In this document: piece after piece, positions 7,574 to 16,702 of the stretch
Layout of the letters: each line of letters starts with the position of its first letter
How positions within the stretch are numbered: the stretch's first letter is position 1
Assembly (NCBI GenBank): GCA_031555145.1
Contig: JAVBUR010000005.1
Coordinates: 1 to 64,000 of the forward strand
Direction of reading: 5' to 3'
Origin: JAJDIA01 sp031555145
Lineage (GTDB): Bacteria > Bacteroidota > Bacteroidia > Bacteroidales > Tannerellaceae
DNA: 64,000 nucleotides
Program-made: the position numbers and the translations under genes
Notes under the pieces: generated by a model
What the model saw: only the letters and a program-made list of their open reading frames with translations
Told to the model about the DNA's origin: nothing
Database searches by the model: none

Positions 7574-9355
7574 ATGACTCACTTGATATTCAGACGAATC
7601 CTTTTTACGGCTATGTTATTGATTACGTTTGCCCTGTCTTTCCAGGCGGCCGATAATCCTTTTCTGAAGATGATCGACCGGCCTTATGCATCGTATATGC
7701 AGGAAATGAGGGTGATTCGGTATAATATCGATTATGTCTGGGATCGGGAAACAATCGATTCTACCCTGCGCCAGATGCAGGAGGCCGTCGCCATTGCCAA
7801 GAGTGAGCATTGGGAACTGGAAGGCCGTCTGTTGCAACTGGCCTGTTGTTTTCGCAATGAGCAACTCGGCTCCCCTCAGGTTATGATTAATGGATTAAAG
7901 GAAATTAGCCACGCAGCCTGTCTGGCAAAAGATACGATAATGTTCCTTCGGGCACAACACGAACTGTTATATGCCTTTTGGTACCTTACCAAAGAGTATG
8001 AGGAGGCTTTCGAATTGGCATCGGCTTTGACCCGGGAATTGGAAGTCATCCCTTTGGAAGTACTGCCTGAAAAACTGTTTTGTTATCGGCTGATCGGGGA
8101 TATGTACTACCTTTTCAGGGATTACGACAACGCAGGAGCGTACTACGACAGATTACTCAAAGAACCTCAACAAGCCTCGGAACTACACCTGCTGCAGTCG
8201 GCCTATAACGGGCTTGCCCTCATTGCCCGCTACCGGGACAACGATCTGGAAGCGTCCAACCGCTATCTGCACCTGATACTCAGTCTGGCTGTACATCCAA
8301 CGGCCAGCAAGGGGCACACGGCCGCCTGGGAAGGAATCGCCCGTGGCAACATCGGATATAACTGTTTTCTTGCCAAACGATACAACGAAGCCATTGTCGA
8401 ATTGGAATTTTCCCACAGACGGATGGCTGAACTCGCCGATTATACCTTTGCCGGCAAGATGGCGGAAGCCTTGGCTGAATCCTATCTCGCCCTGGACAAC
8501 ATAGCAGCCTGCAAACAAACCATCGACCGGATAGAAGGATACAATCAAAAGGTGGGAGTGTTCAGCTCACAGACTCCCCTTTATCCCCTCTTGTGCAGAT
8601 ACTACCTCAAACTTGGAAATACTAAGTTGGGAGAGCAATACCTCGATTCGGCCATGGTGAGCCAGAAACGCAGCAGTGAAGAATTCAATATGCTGAAACT
8701 GATACGAGCCGAACAGCGCAACCATAAATTTGAGCAACAGGCCAGGGTTGACGAACGGATGTACGAGCAGTCTCGACTGGCTCATTACAAGCAGACCATC
8801 ATCGGTATTGTTATCGGTATGCTTGTAGTCATTCTCCTGGCCTCTTTCTTGGCTTTCCTGCTGATAAGAAACCGGAAAGCCTATCGTATGTTGGCTCTAA
8901 AAAACTGCGAGCTGGCTACTTCCGTCCAGCCGCATGGACATGAATCGGGAGAAAACCCGGAAGAGGAATCGGAAGAAGCTGGGGTGGATGCCGATACCCG
9001 CTTGCGAGAAACCGAATTGCACGAACGCATCTGCCGAAGCATGAAAGAGCAGAAACTCTATACCCGCATTGATCTGAACCTTACGTCCCTGTCCGACATG
9101 CTGGACGAGAGGCCGGTGGTGGTATCGAATGCCATCAATCACTGTGCCGGAATGAATGTCACACAGTTTATCCATGAATACCGGATCAACGCTGCTATCC
9201 GTGTGCTATCGGATCCTAAGAAATCGAAAATCACTATCGATATGTTGGCGACCCAGGTGGGATTCAATAATCGAAAAAGCTTTCACCGTGCCTTTAAGAA
9301 ACAAACCGGCCTCACCCCTTCTGAATTCAGACAGAGCATTCCGGATGGGTTGTAG
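7574..9355 (+). CDS. Membrane-bound TPR-type regulator with C-terminal AraC HTH domain
   Basis: About 593 residues from the ATG at 7574; the longer frame begins with TTG at 7559 and is less likely. It has an N-terminal signal peptide, then an alpha-helical, TPR-like sensor region to about residue 400, one transmembrane segment (about 406-430, TIIGIVIGMLVVILL), a short charged linker and an AraC-type helix-turn-helix domain over the last 100 residues (LSDMLDERPVVVSNAIN, ATQVGFNNRKSFHRAFKKQTGLTPSEFR). It thus looks like a one-protein signal transducer with a periplasmic sensor and a cytoplasmic DNA-binding domain, but without the kinase domains of hybrid two-component systems. Its natural target may be the surface-protein gene downstream, which is an inference from proximity. 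Confidence 0.75.
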   Translation: MTHLIFRRILFTAMLLITFALSFQAADNPFLKMIDRPYASYMQEMRVIRYNIDYVWDRETIDSTLRQMQEAVAIAKSEHWELEGRLLQLACCFRNEQLGSPQVMINGLKEISHAACLAKDTIMFLRAQHELLYAFWYLTKEYEEAFELASALTRELEVIPLEVLPEKLFCYRLIGDMYYLFRDYDNAGAYYDRLLKEPQQASELHLLQSAYNGLALIARYRDNDLEASNRYLHLILSLAVHPTASKGHTAAWEGIARGNIGYNCFLAKRYNEAIVELEFSHRRMAELADYTFAGKMAEALAESYLALDNIAACKQTIDRIEGYNQKVGVFSSQTPLYPLLCRYYLKLGNTKLGEQYLDSAMVSQKRSSEEFNMLKLIRAEQRNHKFEQQARVDERMYEQSRLAHYKQTIIGIVIGMLVVILLASFLAFLLIRNRKAYRMLALKNCELATSVQPHGHESGENPEEESEEAGVDADTRLRETELHERICRSMKEQKLYTRIDLNLTSLSDMLDERPVVVSNAINHCAGMNVTQFIHEYRINAAIRVLSDPKKSKITIDMLATQVGFNNRKSFHRAFKKQTGLTPSEFRQSIPDGL

Positions 9356-9385
9356 GGTTGAATACGCCGGTTTGACGGCTCGTGT

Positions 9386-9409
9386 TGTCTCAAAACGCAT
9401 TTTGGGACA
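9386..9409 (+). terminator. Hairpin after the TPR-AraC regulator gene
   Basis: Ten-bp arms TGTCTCAAAA (9386-9395) and TTTTGGGACA (9400-9409) with one G-U pair and a 4-nt loop, 30 bp after the stop codon, followed by a T-rich stretch. Probably a terminator. Confidence 0.5.
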
Positions 9410-9491
9410 GGCTGTTTTGTCTGTTTTCTCCCCCTTGATTTCTCCTCCTCGCTAGTCCTGTAGTAGCTTTTGTTGATTTGACAACTAATTT

Positions 9492-9522
9492 AGTTGTCCC
9501 ACATTCCTGTTGTGGGACAACT
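9492..9522 (+). terminator. Second hairpin with a competing upstream arm (possible attenuator)
   Basis: Perfect 12-bp arms AGTTGTCCCACA (9492-9503) and TGTGGGACAACT (9511-9522), followed by CGCGTTTTT. The sequence just upstream, ACAACTAA at 9481-9488, can pair instead with TTAGTTGT (9490-9497), the left arm of this hairpin. That gives two mutually exclusive structures ahead of the giant surface-protein gene. Confidence 0.5.
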
Positions 9523-9635
9523 CGCGTTTTTCTATTGTCTAATTTCGCTGCGCCTATAATGTACCCGCAGTTTAAGGTGGCGCACAGCGCGTATTGGTCG
9601 AAAATACATATTACGTAAATTATAACAAAAAGAAA

Positions 9636-12600
9636 ATGATGAAAGTCAAACAATTACTTTTTTGCCTGCTGCTATTGGTAGGCACAGTGACGATTGCGAA
9701 AGCAGCGCCGGTAACAATCTCGGGAACTTCGATTACCTGGGATTGGAGTGATGATAACAGAACACTGACCATTAGCGGAACAGGGGCAATGCCGGATTAT
9801 ATGGTGGCATTAATGCGACCGTGGGATAGTTACGCGCTGTTTGTAAAAAAGATCGTTATTGAAGAGGGAGTGACAAAAATTGGAACGAATAGTTTTTATC
9901 AATTTAATTCGTTGACAGATGTTACAGTCTCCTGGAATAATCCGGGTTCAATTTCCTATGGTGATTTTCTTTTTAATGGAGTGACTGTCTCTGGCGTCAA
10001 ACTGCATGTACCTACCGGAACAAAAGCCGCTTATCAGGCTGTTGCCACTTGGAGTGGCTTTAATATAGAAGAAGCGGGCGGCGGCGATCCTGTACCCGAC
10101 GGTACGAAGATCGACGACAGCAACACCTACTGGAAACTGAATGGCACAACCCTGACCATTAGCGGAACCGGGGAGATGCCAGATTTTGCTAATTATACTG
10201 TAGAACCTTGGTGGGACGAAACCATTATTAGTGTCGTGATTGAAGAAGGAGTGACTCGTGTGGGTAAAAAAGCTTTTTCTGATTGCGAAGATATCCGATC
10301 GGTTAGCCTTCCGGCTTCACTCGAATCGATCGGAGAATTTGCCTTTAACAATTGTACTTCATTAAGTAGTATAACCATTCCTAAAAAGGTGACCGAAATA
10401 GGAAAGGAAGCCTTCAAGGCCTGTGAATCTTTAACTATTGTTACTTTTGAAGCGGGTTCCCAACTGGAAACCATTGGTATGCGTGCTTTCTATAGTTGCA
10501 ACATATCACCGTCGATTGACATTCCGGGAAGCGTTAGAACTATTGCAACAAATGCCCTTGCTTATAATGCTGATTTAAAAGACGCAACAGTTCATTGGAC
10601 TGATTTTACGGGTCTTTCAGTTGAAGCAGACATATTTGATGCTGATAAAATATCGACTGGAACTCTGACTATTCCGGCAGGAAAGAAAAGCATGTATGAA
10701 GCTGTAGATCCCTGGCAAATATTTAAGACTATCGCTGAAGCCGGCGGCTCGGGCGGCGATCCTGCCCCCGACGGCACCCCCTTCACAGGCAATACCAATG
10801 CGTTTTGGAAACTCGATGGCGGAGTGCTGACCATTAGCGGAACCGGGGCGATACCAGACTTCAGTAACACAACCGGGCAACCTTGGGATGCCGATAAAGC
10901 TTCAATAACAAGTGTAGTAATCGGAGACGGAATCACCGGCATCGGCAACTACACCTTTGCTCTTTGCTCAAATTTGACTACCATCGAGATACCCGCTGGC
11001 GTAACAACTATTGGCCTGCAAGCATTCGACGGAAGCGGCGTAAACTCAGTCACGTTCAAGAATGGCTCACAACTGACAACCATCGGTATAGGAGCATTCA
11101 ATGCTTGTTCTGCCCTTAATAACCTGAATGTTCCGACTACCGTCACTTCAATCGGCGATATGGCTTTTGCCTCTTGTACCGGAATGACTGCCCTGACCGT
11201 TAACTGGAACAGTCCGATAACGATCTCGCCAGGTGTATTCGCCAATCTGGCGACTAAAAACATAAGCCTGACTATACCTGCCGGAACAGCCTCGGCTTAT
11301 GCAGCTACCAACAATTGGAAATATTTCAACATTGCAGGTCAAGAATTTAAAACATTCTTTAATGAAAGCGCAAACTCCTGGAATACCTGGGTATTTGCTA
11401 ATATTACGACTGAAACGTCCAAATTCAGGGAAGGATACGAATGGAAGCTCTGTCAGGTTGCCGAAGCATCGGGTAACCCCAGCTATCTTACATTGACACA
11501 TTCGGGAGCCGAACAGGGGTATGCACGTATTCTGGTTCCAAATGCCGGAGGCAGCCCAAGTAAACTTACGCTTAAATTCAGGTCTGTCGGAACAGGAGGG
11601 GCTTTCGATGTGATCGTCAGCGTAGACGGAGGAGCACCTGTTACCACTTCTTACTCCGGCTTTGACAATAGAGGCACTCAAACGAAAATCATAACCATTC
11701 CTGCCGGAAACAAGGTGGAAATTAAGTTATTGAGAACGGGAGCGACAGATAGCAATAATCCGGATGTCCAATTTTTTTCCGTACAATTAGACAAAGCAAC
11801 GACCGGCTCCTTCACTCCGTTCGAAGAAACCCCCAATGCTTCCTGGAAAATCGATGAAACTACAGGAACCCTGATCATTAGCGGCACAGGAGATATTCAG
11901 GATTTCAGTTCTGGTTTATCTAACAAACCGTGGTTTGCTGATAGGCCTGATGCTCAATTTGAGATAAAAGCCCTTATTATTGGCAATGGAATTACCCATA
12001 TTGGTAATTATAGCTTTGGGGATCTTGCAAACTTAAATGCAGTAACATTTGAAGCAACAAGCACCTTGCAAAGCATCGGAGAAAATGCTTTCCAATCTTG
12101 CGCCGGACTGGCATCCATCACCCTGCCTGAGAGCTTGACAAGCATAGGAGAGGGTGCATTCCAGAATTGTGGATTGACATCAATCGACATCCCGGCAAAC
12201 GTAACCACCATCGAAGATATCGCTTTTTATGGTTGCAGCAGTTTGGCGAATGCAACTGTTGCCTGGGCTGATCTTACCGGTAAAACAATTGCTGGCGATG
12301 CATTCGAAGATATCAATTCGGATGCGGTCCTGACTGTTCCGGCAGGAAAGAAAAGTATGTATGAAGCTGAGATTTGGACCGGATATTTTAAGACTATCGT
12401 TGAAGCAGGAGCCTCGGGTAGCGATCCTACCCCCGACGGCACGAAGACATTATTAAAACTAACAGGCAATTCCCTCACTGATGAAATAGTCAATGCTGCA
12501 TGGAGTACTGTAAACTCTGTTACAGCAAATACTGCAAAAGGTAGCATTAAAACCATCAAACTAAGTTACTCCAGTAGCAAAGGAGGCACAATCATCTCTC

Positions 12601-14771
12601 CCGCTATCGATCTAAGCAAATACAATGTAAAAGAACTCAATCTTGATTTTTGCAGTTCGGGTGGAGGAAGTCGCGATTTGAACATCTATATTTCTACTGA
12701 TGGAGGAAACATGTACAGTTTCGCATACACACAAAGCGGAGGAACAAATGGAACTACAGTCCCGGTTAACTTCAATCTCTCCGAAAAAATAACCACGGGT
12801 GCAACCTCTTTGGTAATTAAGCTCGAAGCTGCCAATGTTATCGAAGTATGGAATATCGAGGTATTAGGTTCAGATAAGACCGGCGGCGACGATCCTACAC
12901 CTACTGACTTGTATGACTCCGGCATTATCGGAGGAAACGCTACCTTTGTTGCTCCTTCATGGATTACAGCGACTAATGTTACCGGACAGGGCACAAATGA
13001 TATTTTCAAAAATAAAACGGGTTTAGATGTGAACAAGGTGGTAGCGCCATTCAGTACAGCGTTAGGAGTTGCAGATGGATCTACCAGTGCCTATGCACTT
13101 TATATCATAAAAAATAATGAGGTAGATAACGCTGATGCGGCTCTGAATCTGGATCTTTCGGGTTTTAGCAATGTGACTTCTGTAGAAGTTGAATTCTGGG
13201 GTACAGGCGGAAAAACAATTACAATGACAGCAGGTACTGCTTCTTTAACGGCTACCAGTGTTAATTCGTATGTGCTGGGAAAGGCTACTCTGGACGTAAG
13301 TAACGTGTCTTCTCCTGTAACTGTAAAGATTGTTCCCAAATCAAAAGACGGATCAGCAAGTACGGGAGATACGTTTATTAACCGGATTATCATACGAGGA
13401 AGTAACAATGGCGGCGGTGATACCCCGGACAACAAAACCGATCAAACCATCACTTGGTCTGTAGAATCCTTGTCGGCTACTTACGGAGGTACCACCCCAT
13501 CATTGGCTGCAACTGCCAGCAGCAGCTTGGCGGTTACCTATACTTCCGACAATTCGGCCGTAGCGAGCATCAGCGAAGGTGTACTGACCATTGTCGGCAT
13601 AGGAACAGCCAACATCAAGGCCAATCAAGCGGGTAATGACAGTTACAATGCCGCTCCCGATGTAAGCAAAGTACTGACCGTTTCGGCAAAAGCCCTGACC
13701 ATAACAGGCATGACCATCGCCAACAAAGTGCATGATGGAAATACGACCGCTACCATCTCCAACTGGGGCACACTCAACAAAGTAGAAGGTGATGACGTAA
13801 GCATTAACCAGGCGGGTGTAACGGCTACTTTTGCCGATGCTGCAGTCGGAGACAACAAGACCGTAACAGTTTCTATCCTGAGCCTGACCGGTGCTAAGGC
13901 AGCCAACTATACGCTGACTCAACCGACCGGATTAACCGCCAACATCACGGCTGCGAACGACGGAGGTAATGATCCGGATGATGGAGGAGATGATCCTGAT
14001 GACACTCCCGACAATGGCGGTGACGAAGGCGATGACCACCAGATAGGCGATTCGGATACTTATTGGGTGGTAGAAAACGAAGTAGCGACCAACGATATAT
14101 TGATCATCACCGGCGAAGGTATCATCCCAGACTTCAGTAGTCCGGAAAGCCAGCCCTGGCATAGCTACCGCGACCAGATCACATCCATTGTGGTGAACCA
14201 AAACGTTGTCCGCATTGGCGACCGCGTATTCAGTAACCTGCCGAACCTGACCGAAGTGATTTTCACTTCAGGTGAACTCAAGAGTGGCATCGCGGAATTA
14301 CGTGCATCCCGAACCGATCTCTCATTGTTGGAAAGCATCGGCGTTGAAGCATTCGCCAACTGCCCCAACCTGAAGAAAATCGTCTTCCCGGGAAGCCTGA
14401 ATACCATCGGTAGTAAAGCCTTCAAAGGTTGTACCGGGCTGGAAAAAGTATACGCGCCTTGGGAAGAACCGGCGAGCTTGACTTATGGAGCGAATATCTT
14501 CGACCGGGTAGATGTAAAGAAGGTGAGCCTATATGTCCCGGATGGAACAGAAGCTGCCTACAAGGCAATCGACACCTGGAAGGATTTCTATACCAGGACA
14601 TTCACCGGCAACGACCTGATAGATAGCGGACAGGCAATCATCCGCACAGAATACTACAACCTCAACGGATCCCGCATCATCCGCCAACCGTCTACAGGAC
14701 TATATATCCAACGGGACATAAAAGCTGACGGCTCAGTGGAGGTGGTTAAAAAAATGGGAATTGCCTACTAA
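9636..14771 (+). CDS. Giant BspA-like leucine-rich-repeat surface protein
   Basis: About 1711 residues from the ATG at 9636, where the signal peptide (MMKVKQLLFCLLLLVGTVTIAKA) begins; the frame is open from 9594. It contains five related modules, each opening with a TYWKL-like strand, LTISGTG, (I/M)PDF and PW, followed by LRR_5-type repeats (IGxxAFxxCxxLxxVTxP). Modules 2 and 3 are preceded by GGxDPxPDGT linkers. Between modules 4 and 5 lie two beta-rich regions and an MBG/YDG-like segment (ITWSVESLSATYGG, then ALTITGMTIANKVHDGNTTA) and an acidic Gly/Asp-rich linker. The C-terminus (YYNLNGSRIIRQPSTGLYIQ) resembles a sorting or anchoring tail of Bacteroidales surface proteins. BspA-like proteins bind host or bacterial surface partners; the ligand here is unknown. 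Confidence 0.8.
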   Translation: MMKVKQLLFCLLLLVGTVTIAKAAPVTISGTSITWDWSDDNRTLTISGTGAMPDYMVALMRPWDSYALFVKKIVIEEGVTKIGTNSFYQFNSLTDVTVSWNNPGSISYGDFLFNGVTVSGVKLHVPTGTKAAYQAVATWSGFNIEEAGGGDPVPDGTKIDDSNTYWKLNGTTLTISGTGEMPDFANYTVEPWWDETIISVVIEEGVTRVGKKAFSDCEDIRSVSLPASLESIGEFAFNNCTSLSSITIPKKVTEIGKEAFKACESLTIVTFEAGSQLETIGMRAFYSCNISPSIDIPGSVRTIATNALAYNADLKDATVHWTDFTGLSVEADIFDADKISTGTLTIPAGKKSMYEAVDPWQIFKTIAEAGGSGGDPAPDGTPFTGNTNAFWKLDGGVLTISGTGAIPDFSNTTGQPWDADKASITSVVIGDGITGIGNYTFALCSNLTTIEIPAGVTTIGLQAFDGSGVNSVTFKNGSQLTTIGIGAFNACSALNNLNVPTTVTSIGDMAFASCTGMTALTVNWNSPITISPGVFANLATKNISLTIPAGTASAYAATNNWKYFNIAGQEFKTFFNESANSWNTWVFANITTETSKFREGYEWKLCQVAEASGNPSYLTLTHSGAEQGYARILVPNAGGSPSKLTLKFRSVGTGGAFDVIVSVDGGAPVTTSYSGFDNRGTQTKIITIPAGNKVEIKLLRTGATDSNNPDVQFFSVQLDKATTGSFTPFEETPNASWKIDETTGTLIISGTGDIQDFSSGLSNKPWFADRPDAQFEIKALIIGNGITHIGNYSFGDLANLNAVTFEATSTLQSIGENAFQSCAGLASITLPESLTSIGEGAFQNCGLTSIDIPANVTTIEDIAFYGCSSLANATVAWADLTGKTIAGDAFEDINSDAVLTVPAGKKSMYEAEIWTGYFKTIVEAGASGSDPTPDGTKTLLKLTGNSLTDEIVNAAWSTVNSVTANTAKGSIKTIKLSYSSSKGGTIISPAIDLSKYNVKELNLDFCSSGGGSRDLNIYISTDGGNMYSFAYTQSGGTNGTTVPVNFNLSEKITTGATSLVIKLEAANVIEVWNIEVLGSDKTGGDDPTPTDLYDSGIIGGNATFVAPSWITATNVTGQGTNDIFKNKTGLDVNKVVAPFSTALGVADGSTSAYALYIIKNNEVDNADAALNLDLSGFSNVTSVEVEFWGTGGKTITMTAGTASLTATSVNSYVLGKATLDVSNVSSPVTVKIVPKSKDGSASTGDTFINRIIIRGSNNGGGDTPDNKTDQTITWSVESLSATYGGTTPSLAATASSSLAVTYTSDNSAVASISEGVLTIVGIGTANIKANQAGNDSYNAAPDVSKVLTVSAKALTITGMTIANKVHDGNTTATISNWGTLNKVEGDDVSINQAGVTATFADAAVGDNKTVTVSILSLTGAKAANYTLTQPTGLTANITAANDGGNDPDDGGDDPDDTPDNGGDEGDDHQIGDSDTYWVVENEVATNDILIITGEGIIPDFSSPESQPWHSYRDQITSIVVNQNVVRIGDRVFSNLPNLTEVIFTSGELKSGIAELRASRTDLSLLESIGVEAFANCPNLKKIVFPGSLNTIGSKAFKGCTGLEKVYAPWEEPASLTYGANIFDRVDVKKVSLYVPDGTEAAYKAIDTWKDFYTRTFTGNDLIDSGQAIIRTEYYNLNGSRIIRQPSTGLYIQRDIKADGSVEVVKKMGIAY

Positions 14772-14817
14772 TGTAGGTCTCCTCCCATCTGCCAAATACC
14801 GACCAATCTGAAAATAT

Positions 14818-14863
14818 GGGGGAATGTGTCAAGGCTTGCAGTCTTGGTACATTCCCCCTTTTT
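14818..14863 (+). terminator. Terminator after the giant LRR gene
   Basis: Perfect 10-bp arms GGGGGAATGT (14818-14827) and ACATTCCCCC (14849-14858), extended by partial internal pairing and followed by TTTTT. Confidence 0.75.
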
Positions 14864-14886
14864 GTGTTCGAAATACGCTGTGGTAG

Positions 14887-14917
14887 TTGGCATCTTCTGC
14901 AAGATTCCGTACCTTTG
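14887..14917 (+). promoter_or_regulatory. Bacteroidales promoter for the ddh operon
   Basis: A -33 like TTGG at 14887-14890 is followed 19 bases later by TACCTTTG at 14910-14917, an exact TAnnTTTG match with near-ideal spacing. The ddh start codon is 37 bp further on. Confidence 0.65.
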
Positions 14918-14954
14918 TGGCTGACCATAAAAAGGACAGGTCAACGTATTACGT

Positions 14955-15851
14955 ATGAAAAAGATCAGAGCGGCTATCGTAGGATACGGTAACATTGGGA
15001 AGTATGTGTTGGAAGCGCTGGAAGCAGCTCCCGACTTTGAAGTGGCGGGTGTTATCCGCCGTGATCCGGCAAACGTCCCGGACGAATTGAAAACGTATAC
15101 TGTCACCGATAGCATTACGAAATTGAACGACGTGCAGGTGGCCGTACTGGCAACTCCTACACGGAGTGTGGAATCTTTTGCCAAAGAAATGCTGGCATTG
15201 GGTATTAATACAGTGGATAGTTTCGATATACATGGGGGTATTGTGGAATTGCGCCGTTCGCTCGACGCTGTGGCGAAGGAACATAAGGCGGTAGCCATCG
15301 TGTCGGCCGGATGGGATCCGGGCAGTGACTCGGTAGTCCGCGCCCTGTTGGAAGCGATGATTCCGAAGGGGCTTACCTATACTAACTTCGGCCCCGGCAT
15401 GAGTATGGGACATACGGTTGCCGTGAAGGCCATCAAAGGCGTGAAGGCGGCACTCAGCATGACGATCCCGCTCGGTACAGGTATCCATCGCCGCATGGTC
15501 TATATCGAAGTAGAAGACGGATATGATTTCAAGCAAGTCGCCGCCGCCATCAAGGCCGACGATTACTTTGCCCACGACGAAACGCATGTGATGCAGGTCG
15601 AATGTGTAGACAGCCTGCTCGATATGGGTCACGGCGTAAGCCTCACCCGTAAAGGCGTTTCGGGTAAGACACAGAACCAGCTTGTCGAATTCGATATGAA
15701 GATCAACAATCCGGCGCTTACCGCCCAGATACTTGTGTCGGTGGCCCGTGCCAGCATGCGGCAACAGCCGGGCGCTTATACCATGATCGAACTGCCGGTG
15801 ATCGATATGTTGCCGGGCGACAAGGAAAGCCTCATTAAACGACTCGTATAA
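14955..15851 (+). CDS. ddh: meso-Diaminopimelate D-dehydrogenase
   Basis: A 298-residue protein, the usual length for Ddh. It has an N-terminal NADP-binding Rossmann motif (IVGYGNIGKYVLEAL) and the family signatures TVDSFDIHGGIVELR, SAGWDPGSDS and NFGPGMSMGHTVAVKAIKGVK. Ddh makes meso-diaminopimelate in one step from tetrahydrodipicolinate, ammonia and NADPH, feeding peptidoglycan and lysine synthesis in the cytoplasm. It starts a tightly packed run with lgt (17 bp gap), a flavodiiron protein gene (6 bp) and nagB (18 bp), which suggests one transcript. Confidence 0.93.
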   Translation: MKKIRAAIVGYGNIGKYVLEALEAAPDFEVAGVIRRDPANVPDELKTYTVTDSITKLNDVQVAVLATPTRSVESFAKEMLALGINTVDSFDIHGGIVELRRSLDAVAKEHKAVAIVSAGWDPGSDSVVRALLEAMIPKGLTYTNFGPGMSMGHTVAVKAIKGVKAALSMTIPLGTGIHRRMVYIEVEDGYDFKQVAAAIKADDYFAHDETHVMQVECVDSLLDMGHGVSLTRKGVSGKTQNQLVEFDMKINNPALTAQILVSVARASMRQQPGAYTMIELPVIDMLPGDKESLIKRLV

Positions 15852-15868
15852 TTAATTCTTGATAGACT

Positions 15869-16696
15869 ATGTTGGATTTCATAACCTGGACGGCTGATCC
15901 CTCCATTTTCTCAATAGGTTCGCGTGAGATACGCTGGTATGGACTGGCTTTTGCTATAGGTTTCCTGATCGGATACATGATTGTGGAACGCATGTGGAAA
16001 CGAGAGCGGCTGCCACAACCCTGGATCGACTCGCTGCTGATCTATACGATTCTCGGGACAGTGATAGGAGCCAGGTTAGGTCATTGCCTGTTCTACGCTC
16101 CGGGGTATTACCTGGCGAATCCGATAGAGATACTCAAAATATGGGAAGGCGGATTGGCCAGTCACGGCGGTACGCTGGGGATTATCATCGCCATCTATTT
16201 CTACTCCAAGAAGGTAAGCCATAAGAGCATGATGTGGGCCTTCGACAAACTGGTAGTCCCTACCGGATTGGTGGCCGCCATGATCCGTCTGGGCAACCTG
16301 ATGAACCATGAGATATACGGGTATGCAACGGATATGCCCTGGGGATTCCGTTTCATCCAGAACCTGCACGCCTGGAAACAGGGAGCAGAACCGATCTTTA
16401 CCGCACCGAGCCATCCCACGCAATTGTATGAAGCGTTGTGCTACCTGGTCACGTTTGCCATTTGTATGTGGCTTTACTTTATAAAAGATGCCTGGAAGAA
16501 GGAAGGACTTATCTTTGGTGTCTTTATGATCTGTGTCTTTGGTTCTCGCTTCTTTATCGAATATGTCAAGAATGACCAGGAAGCCTTCGAGGCGGGTATG
16601 ATCATCAATATGGGACAGATACTGAGCATTCCGTTTGTGTTGGCCGGTATTTGGTTTGTGTGGCGTGCCCTCACCCGTAAAACAGTAACAAAATAA
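15869..16696 (+). CDS. lgt: Prolipoprotein diacylglyceryl transferase
   Basis: A 275-residue integral membrane protein with about seven hydrophobic segments. It carries the Lgt signature around IGARLGHCLFYAPGYY, the EGGLASHGGTLG motif and the conserved LGNLMNHEIYG and HPTQLYEA stretches. Lgt transfers diacylglycerol from phosphatidylglycerol to the lipobox cysteine, the first step in lipoprotein maturation. That activity is needed for the many lipoproteins encoded in this window, including the fimbrial ones. Second gene of the ddh run. Confidence 0.95.
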   Translation: MLDFITWTADPSIFSIGSREIRWYGLAFAIGFLIGYMIVERMWKRERLPQPWIDSLLIYTILGTVIGARLGHCLFYAPGYYLANPIEILKIWEGGLASHGGTLGIIIAIYFYSKKVSHKSMMWAFDKLVVPTGLVAAMIRLGNLMNHEIYGYATDMPWGFRFIQNLHAWKQGAEPIFTAPSHPTQLYEALCYLVTFAICMWLYFIKDAWKKEGLIFGVFMICVFGSRFFIEYVKNDQEAFEAGMIINMGQILSIPFVLAGIWFVWRALTRKTVTK

Positions 16697-16702
16697 GCAA
16701 CT

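Noticed and set aside
14949..15764. Minus-strand ORF of 271 codons opposite ddh
   Set aside because: It mirrors ddh almost end to end; ddh has clear family motifs and a promoter, the antisense reading has none.
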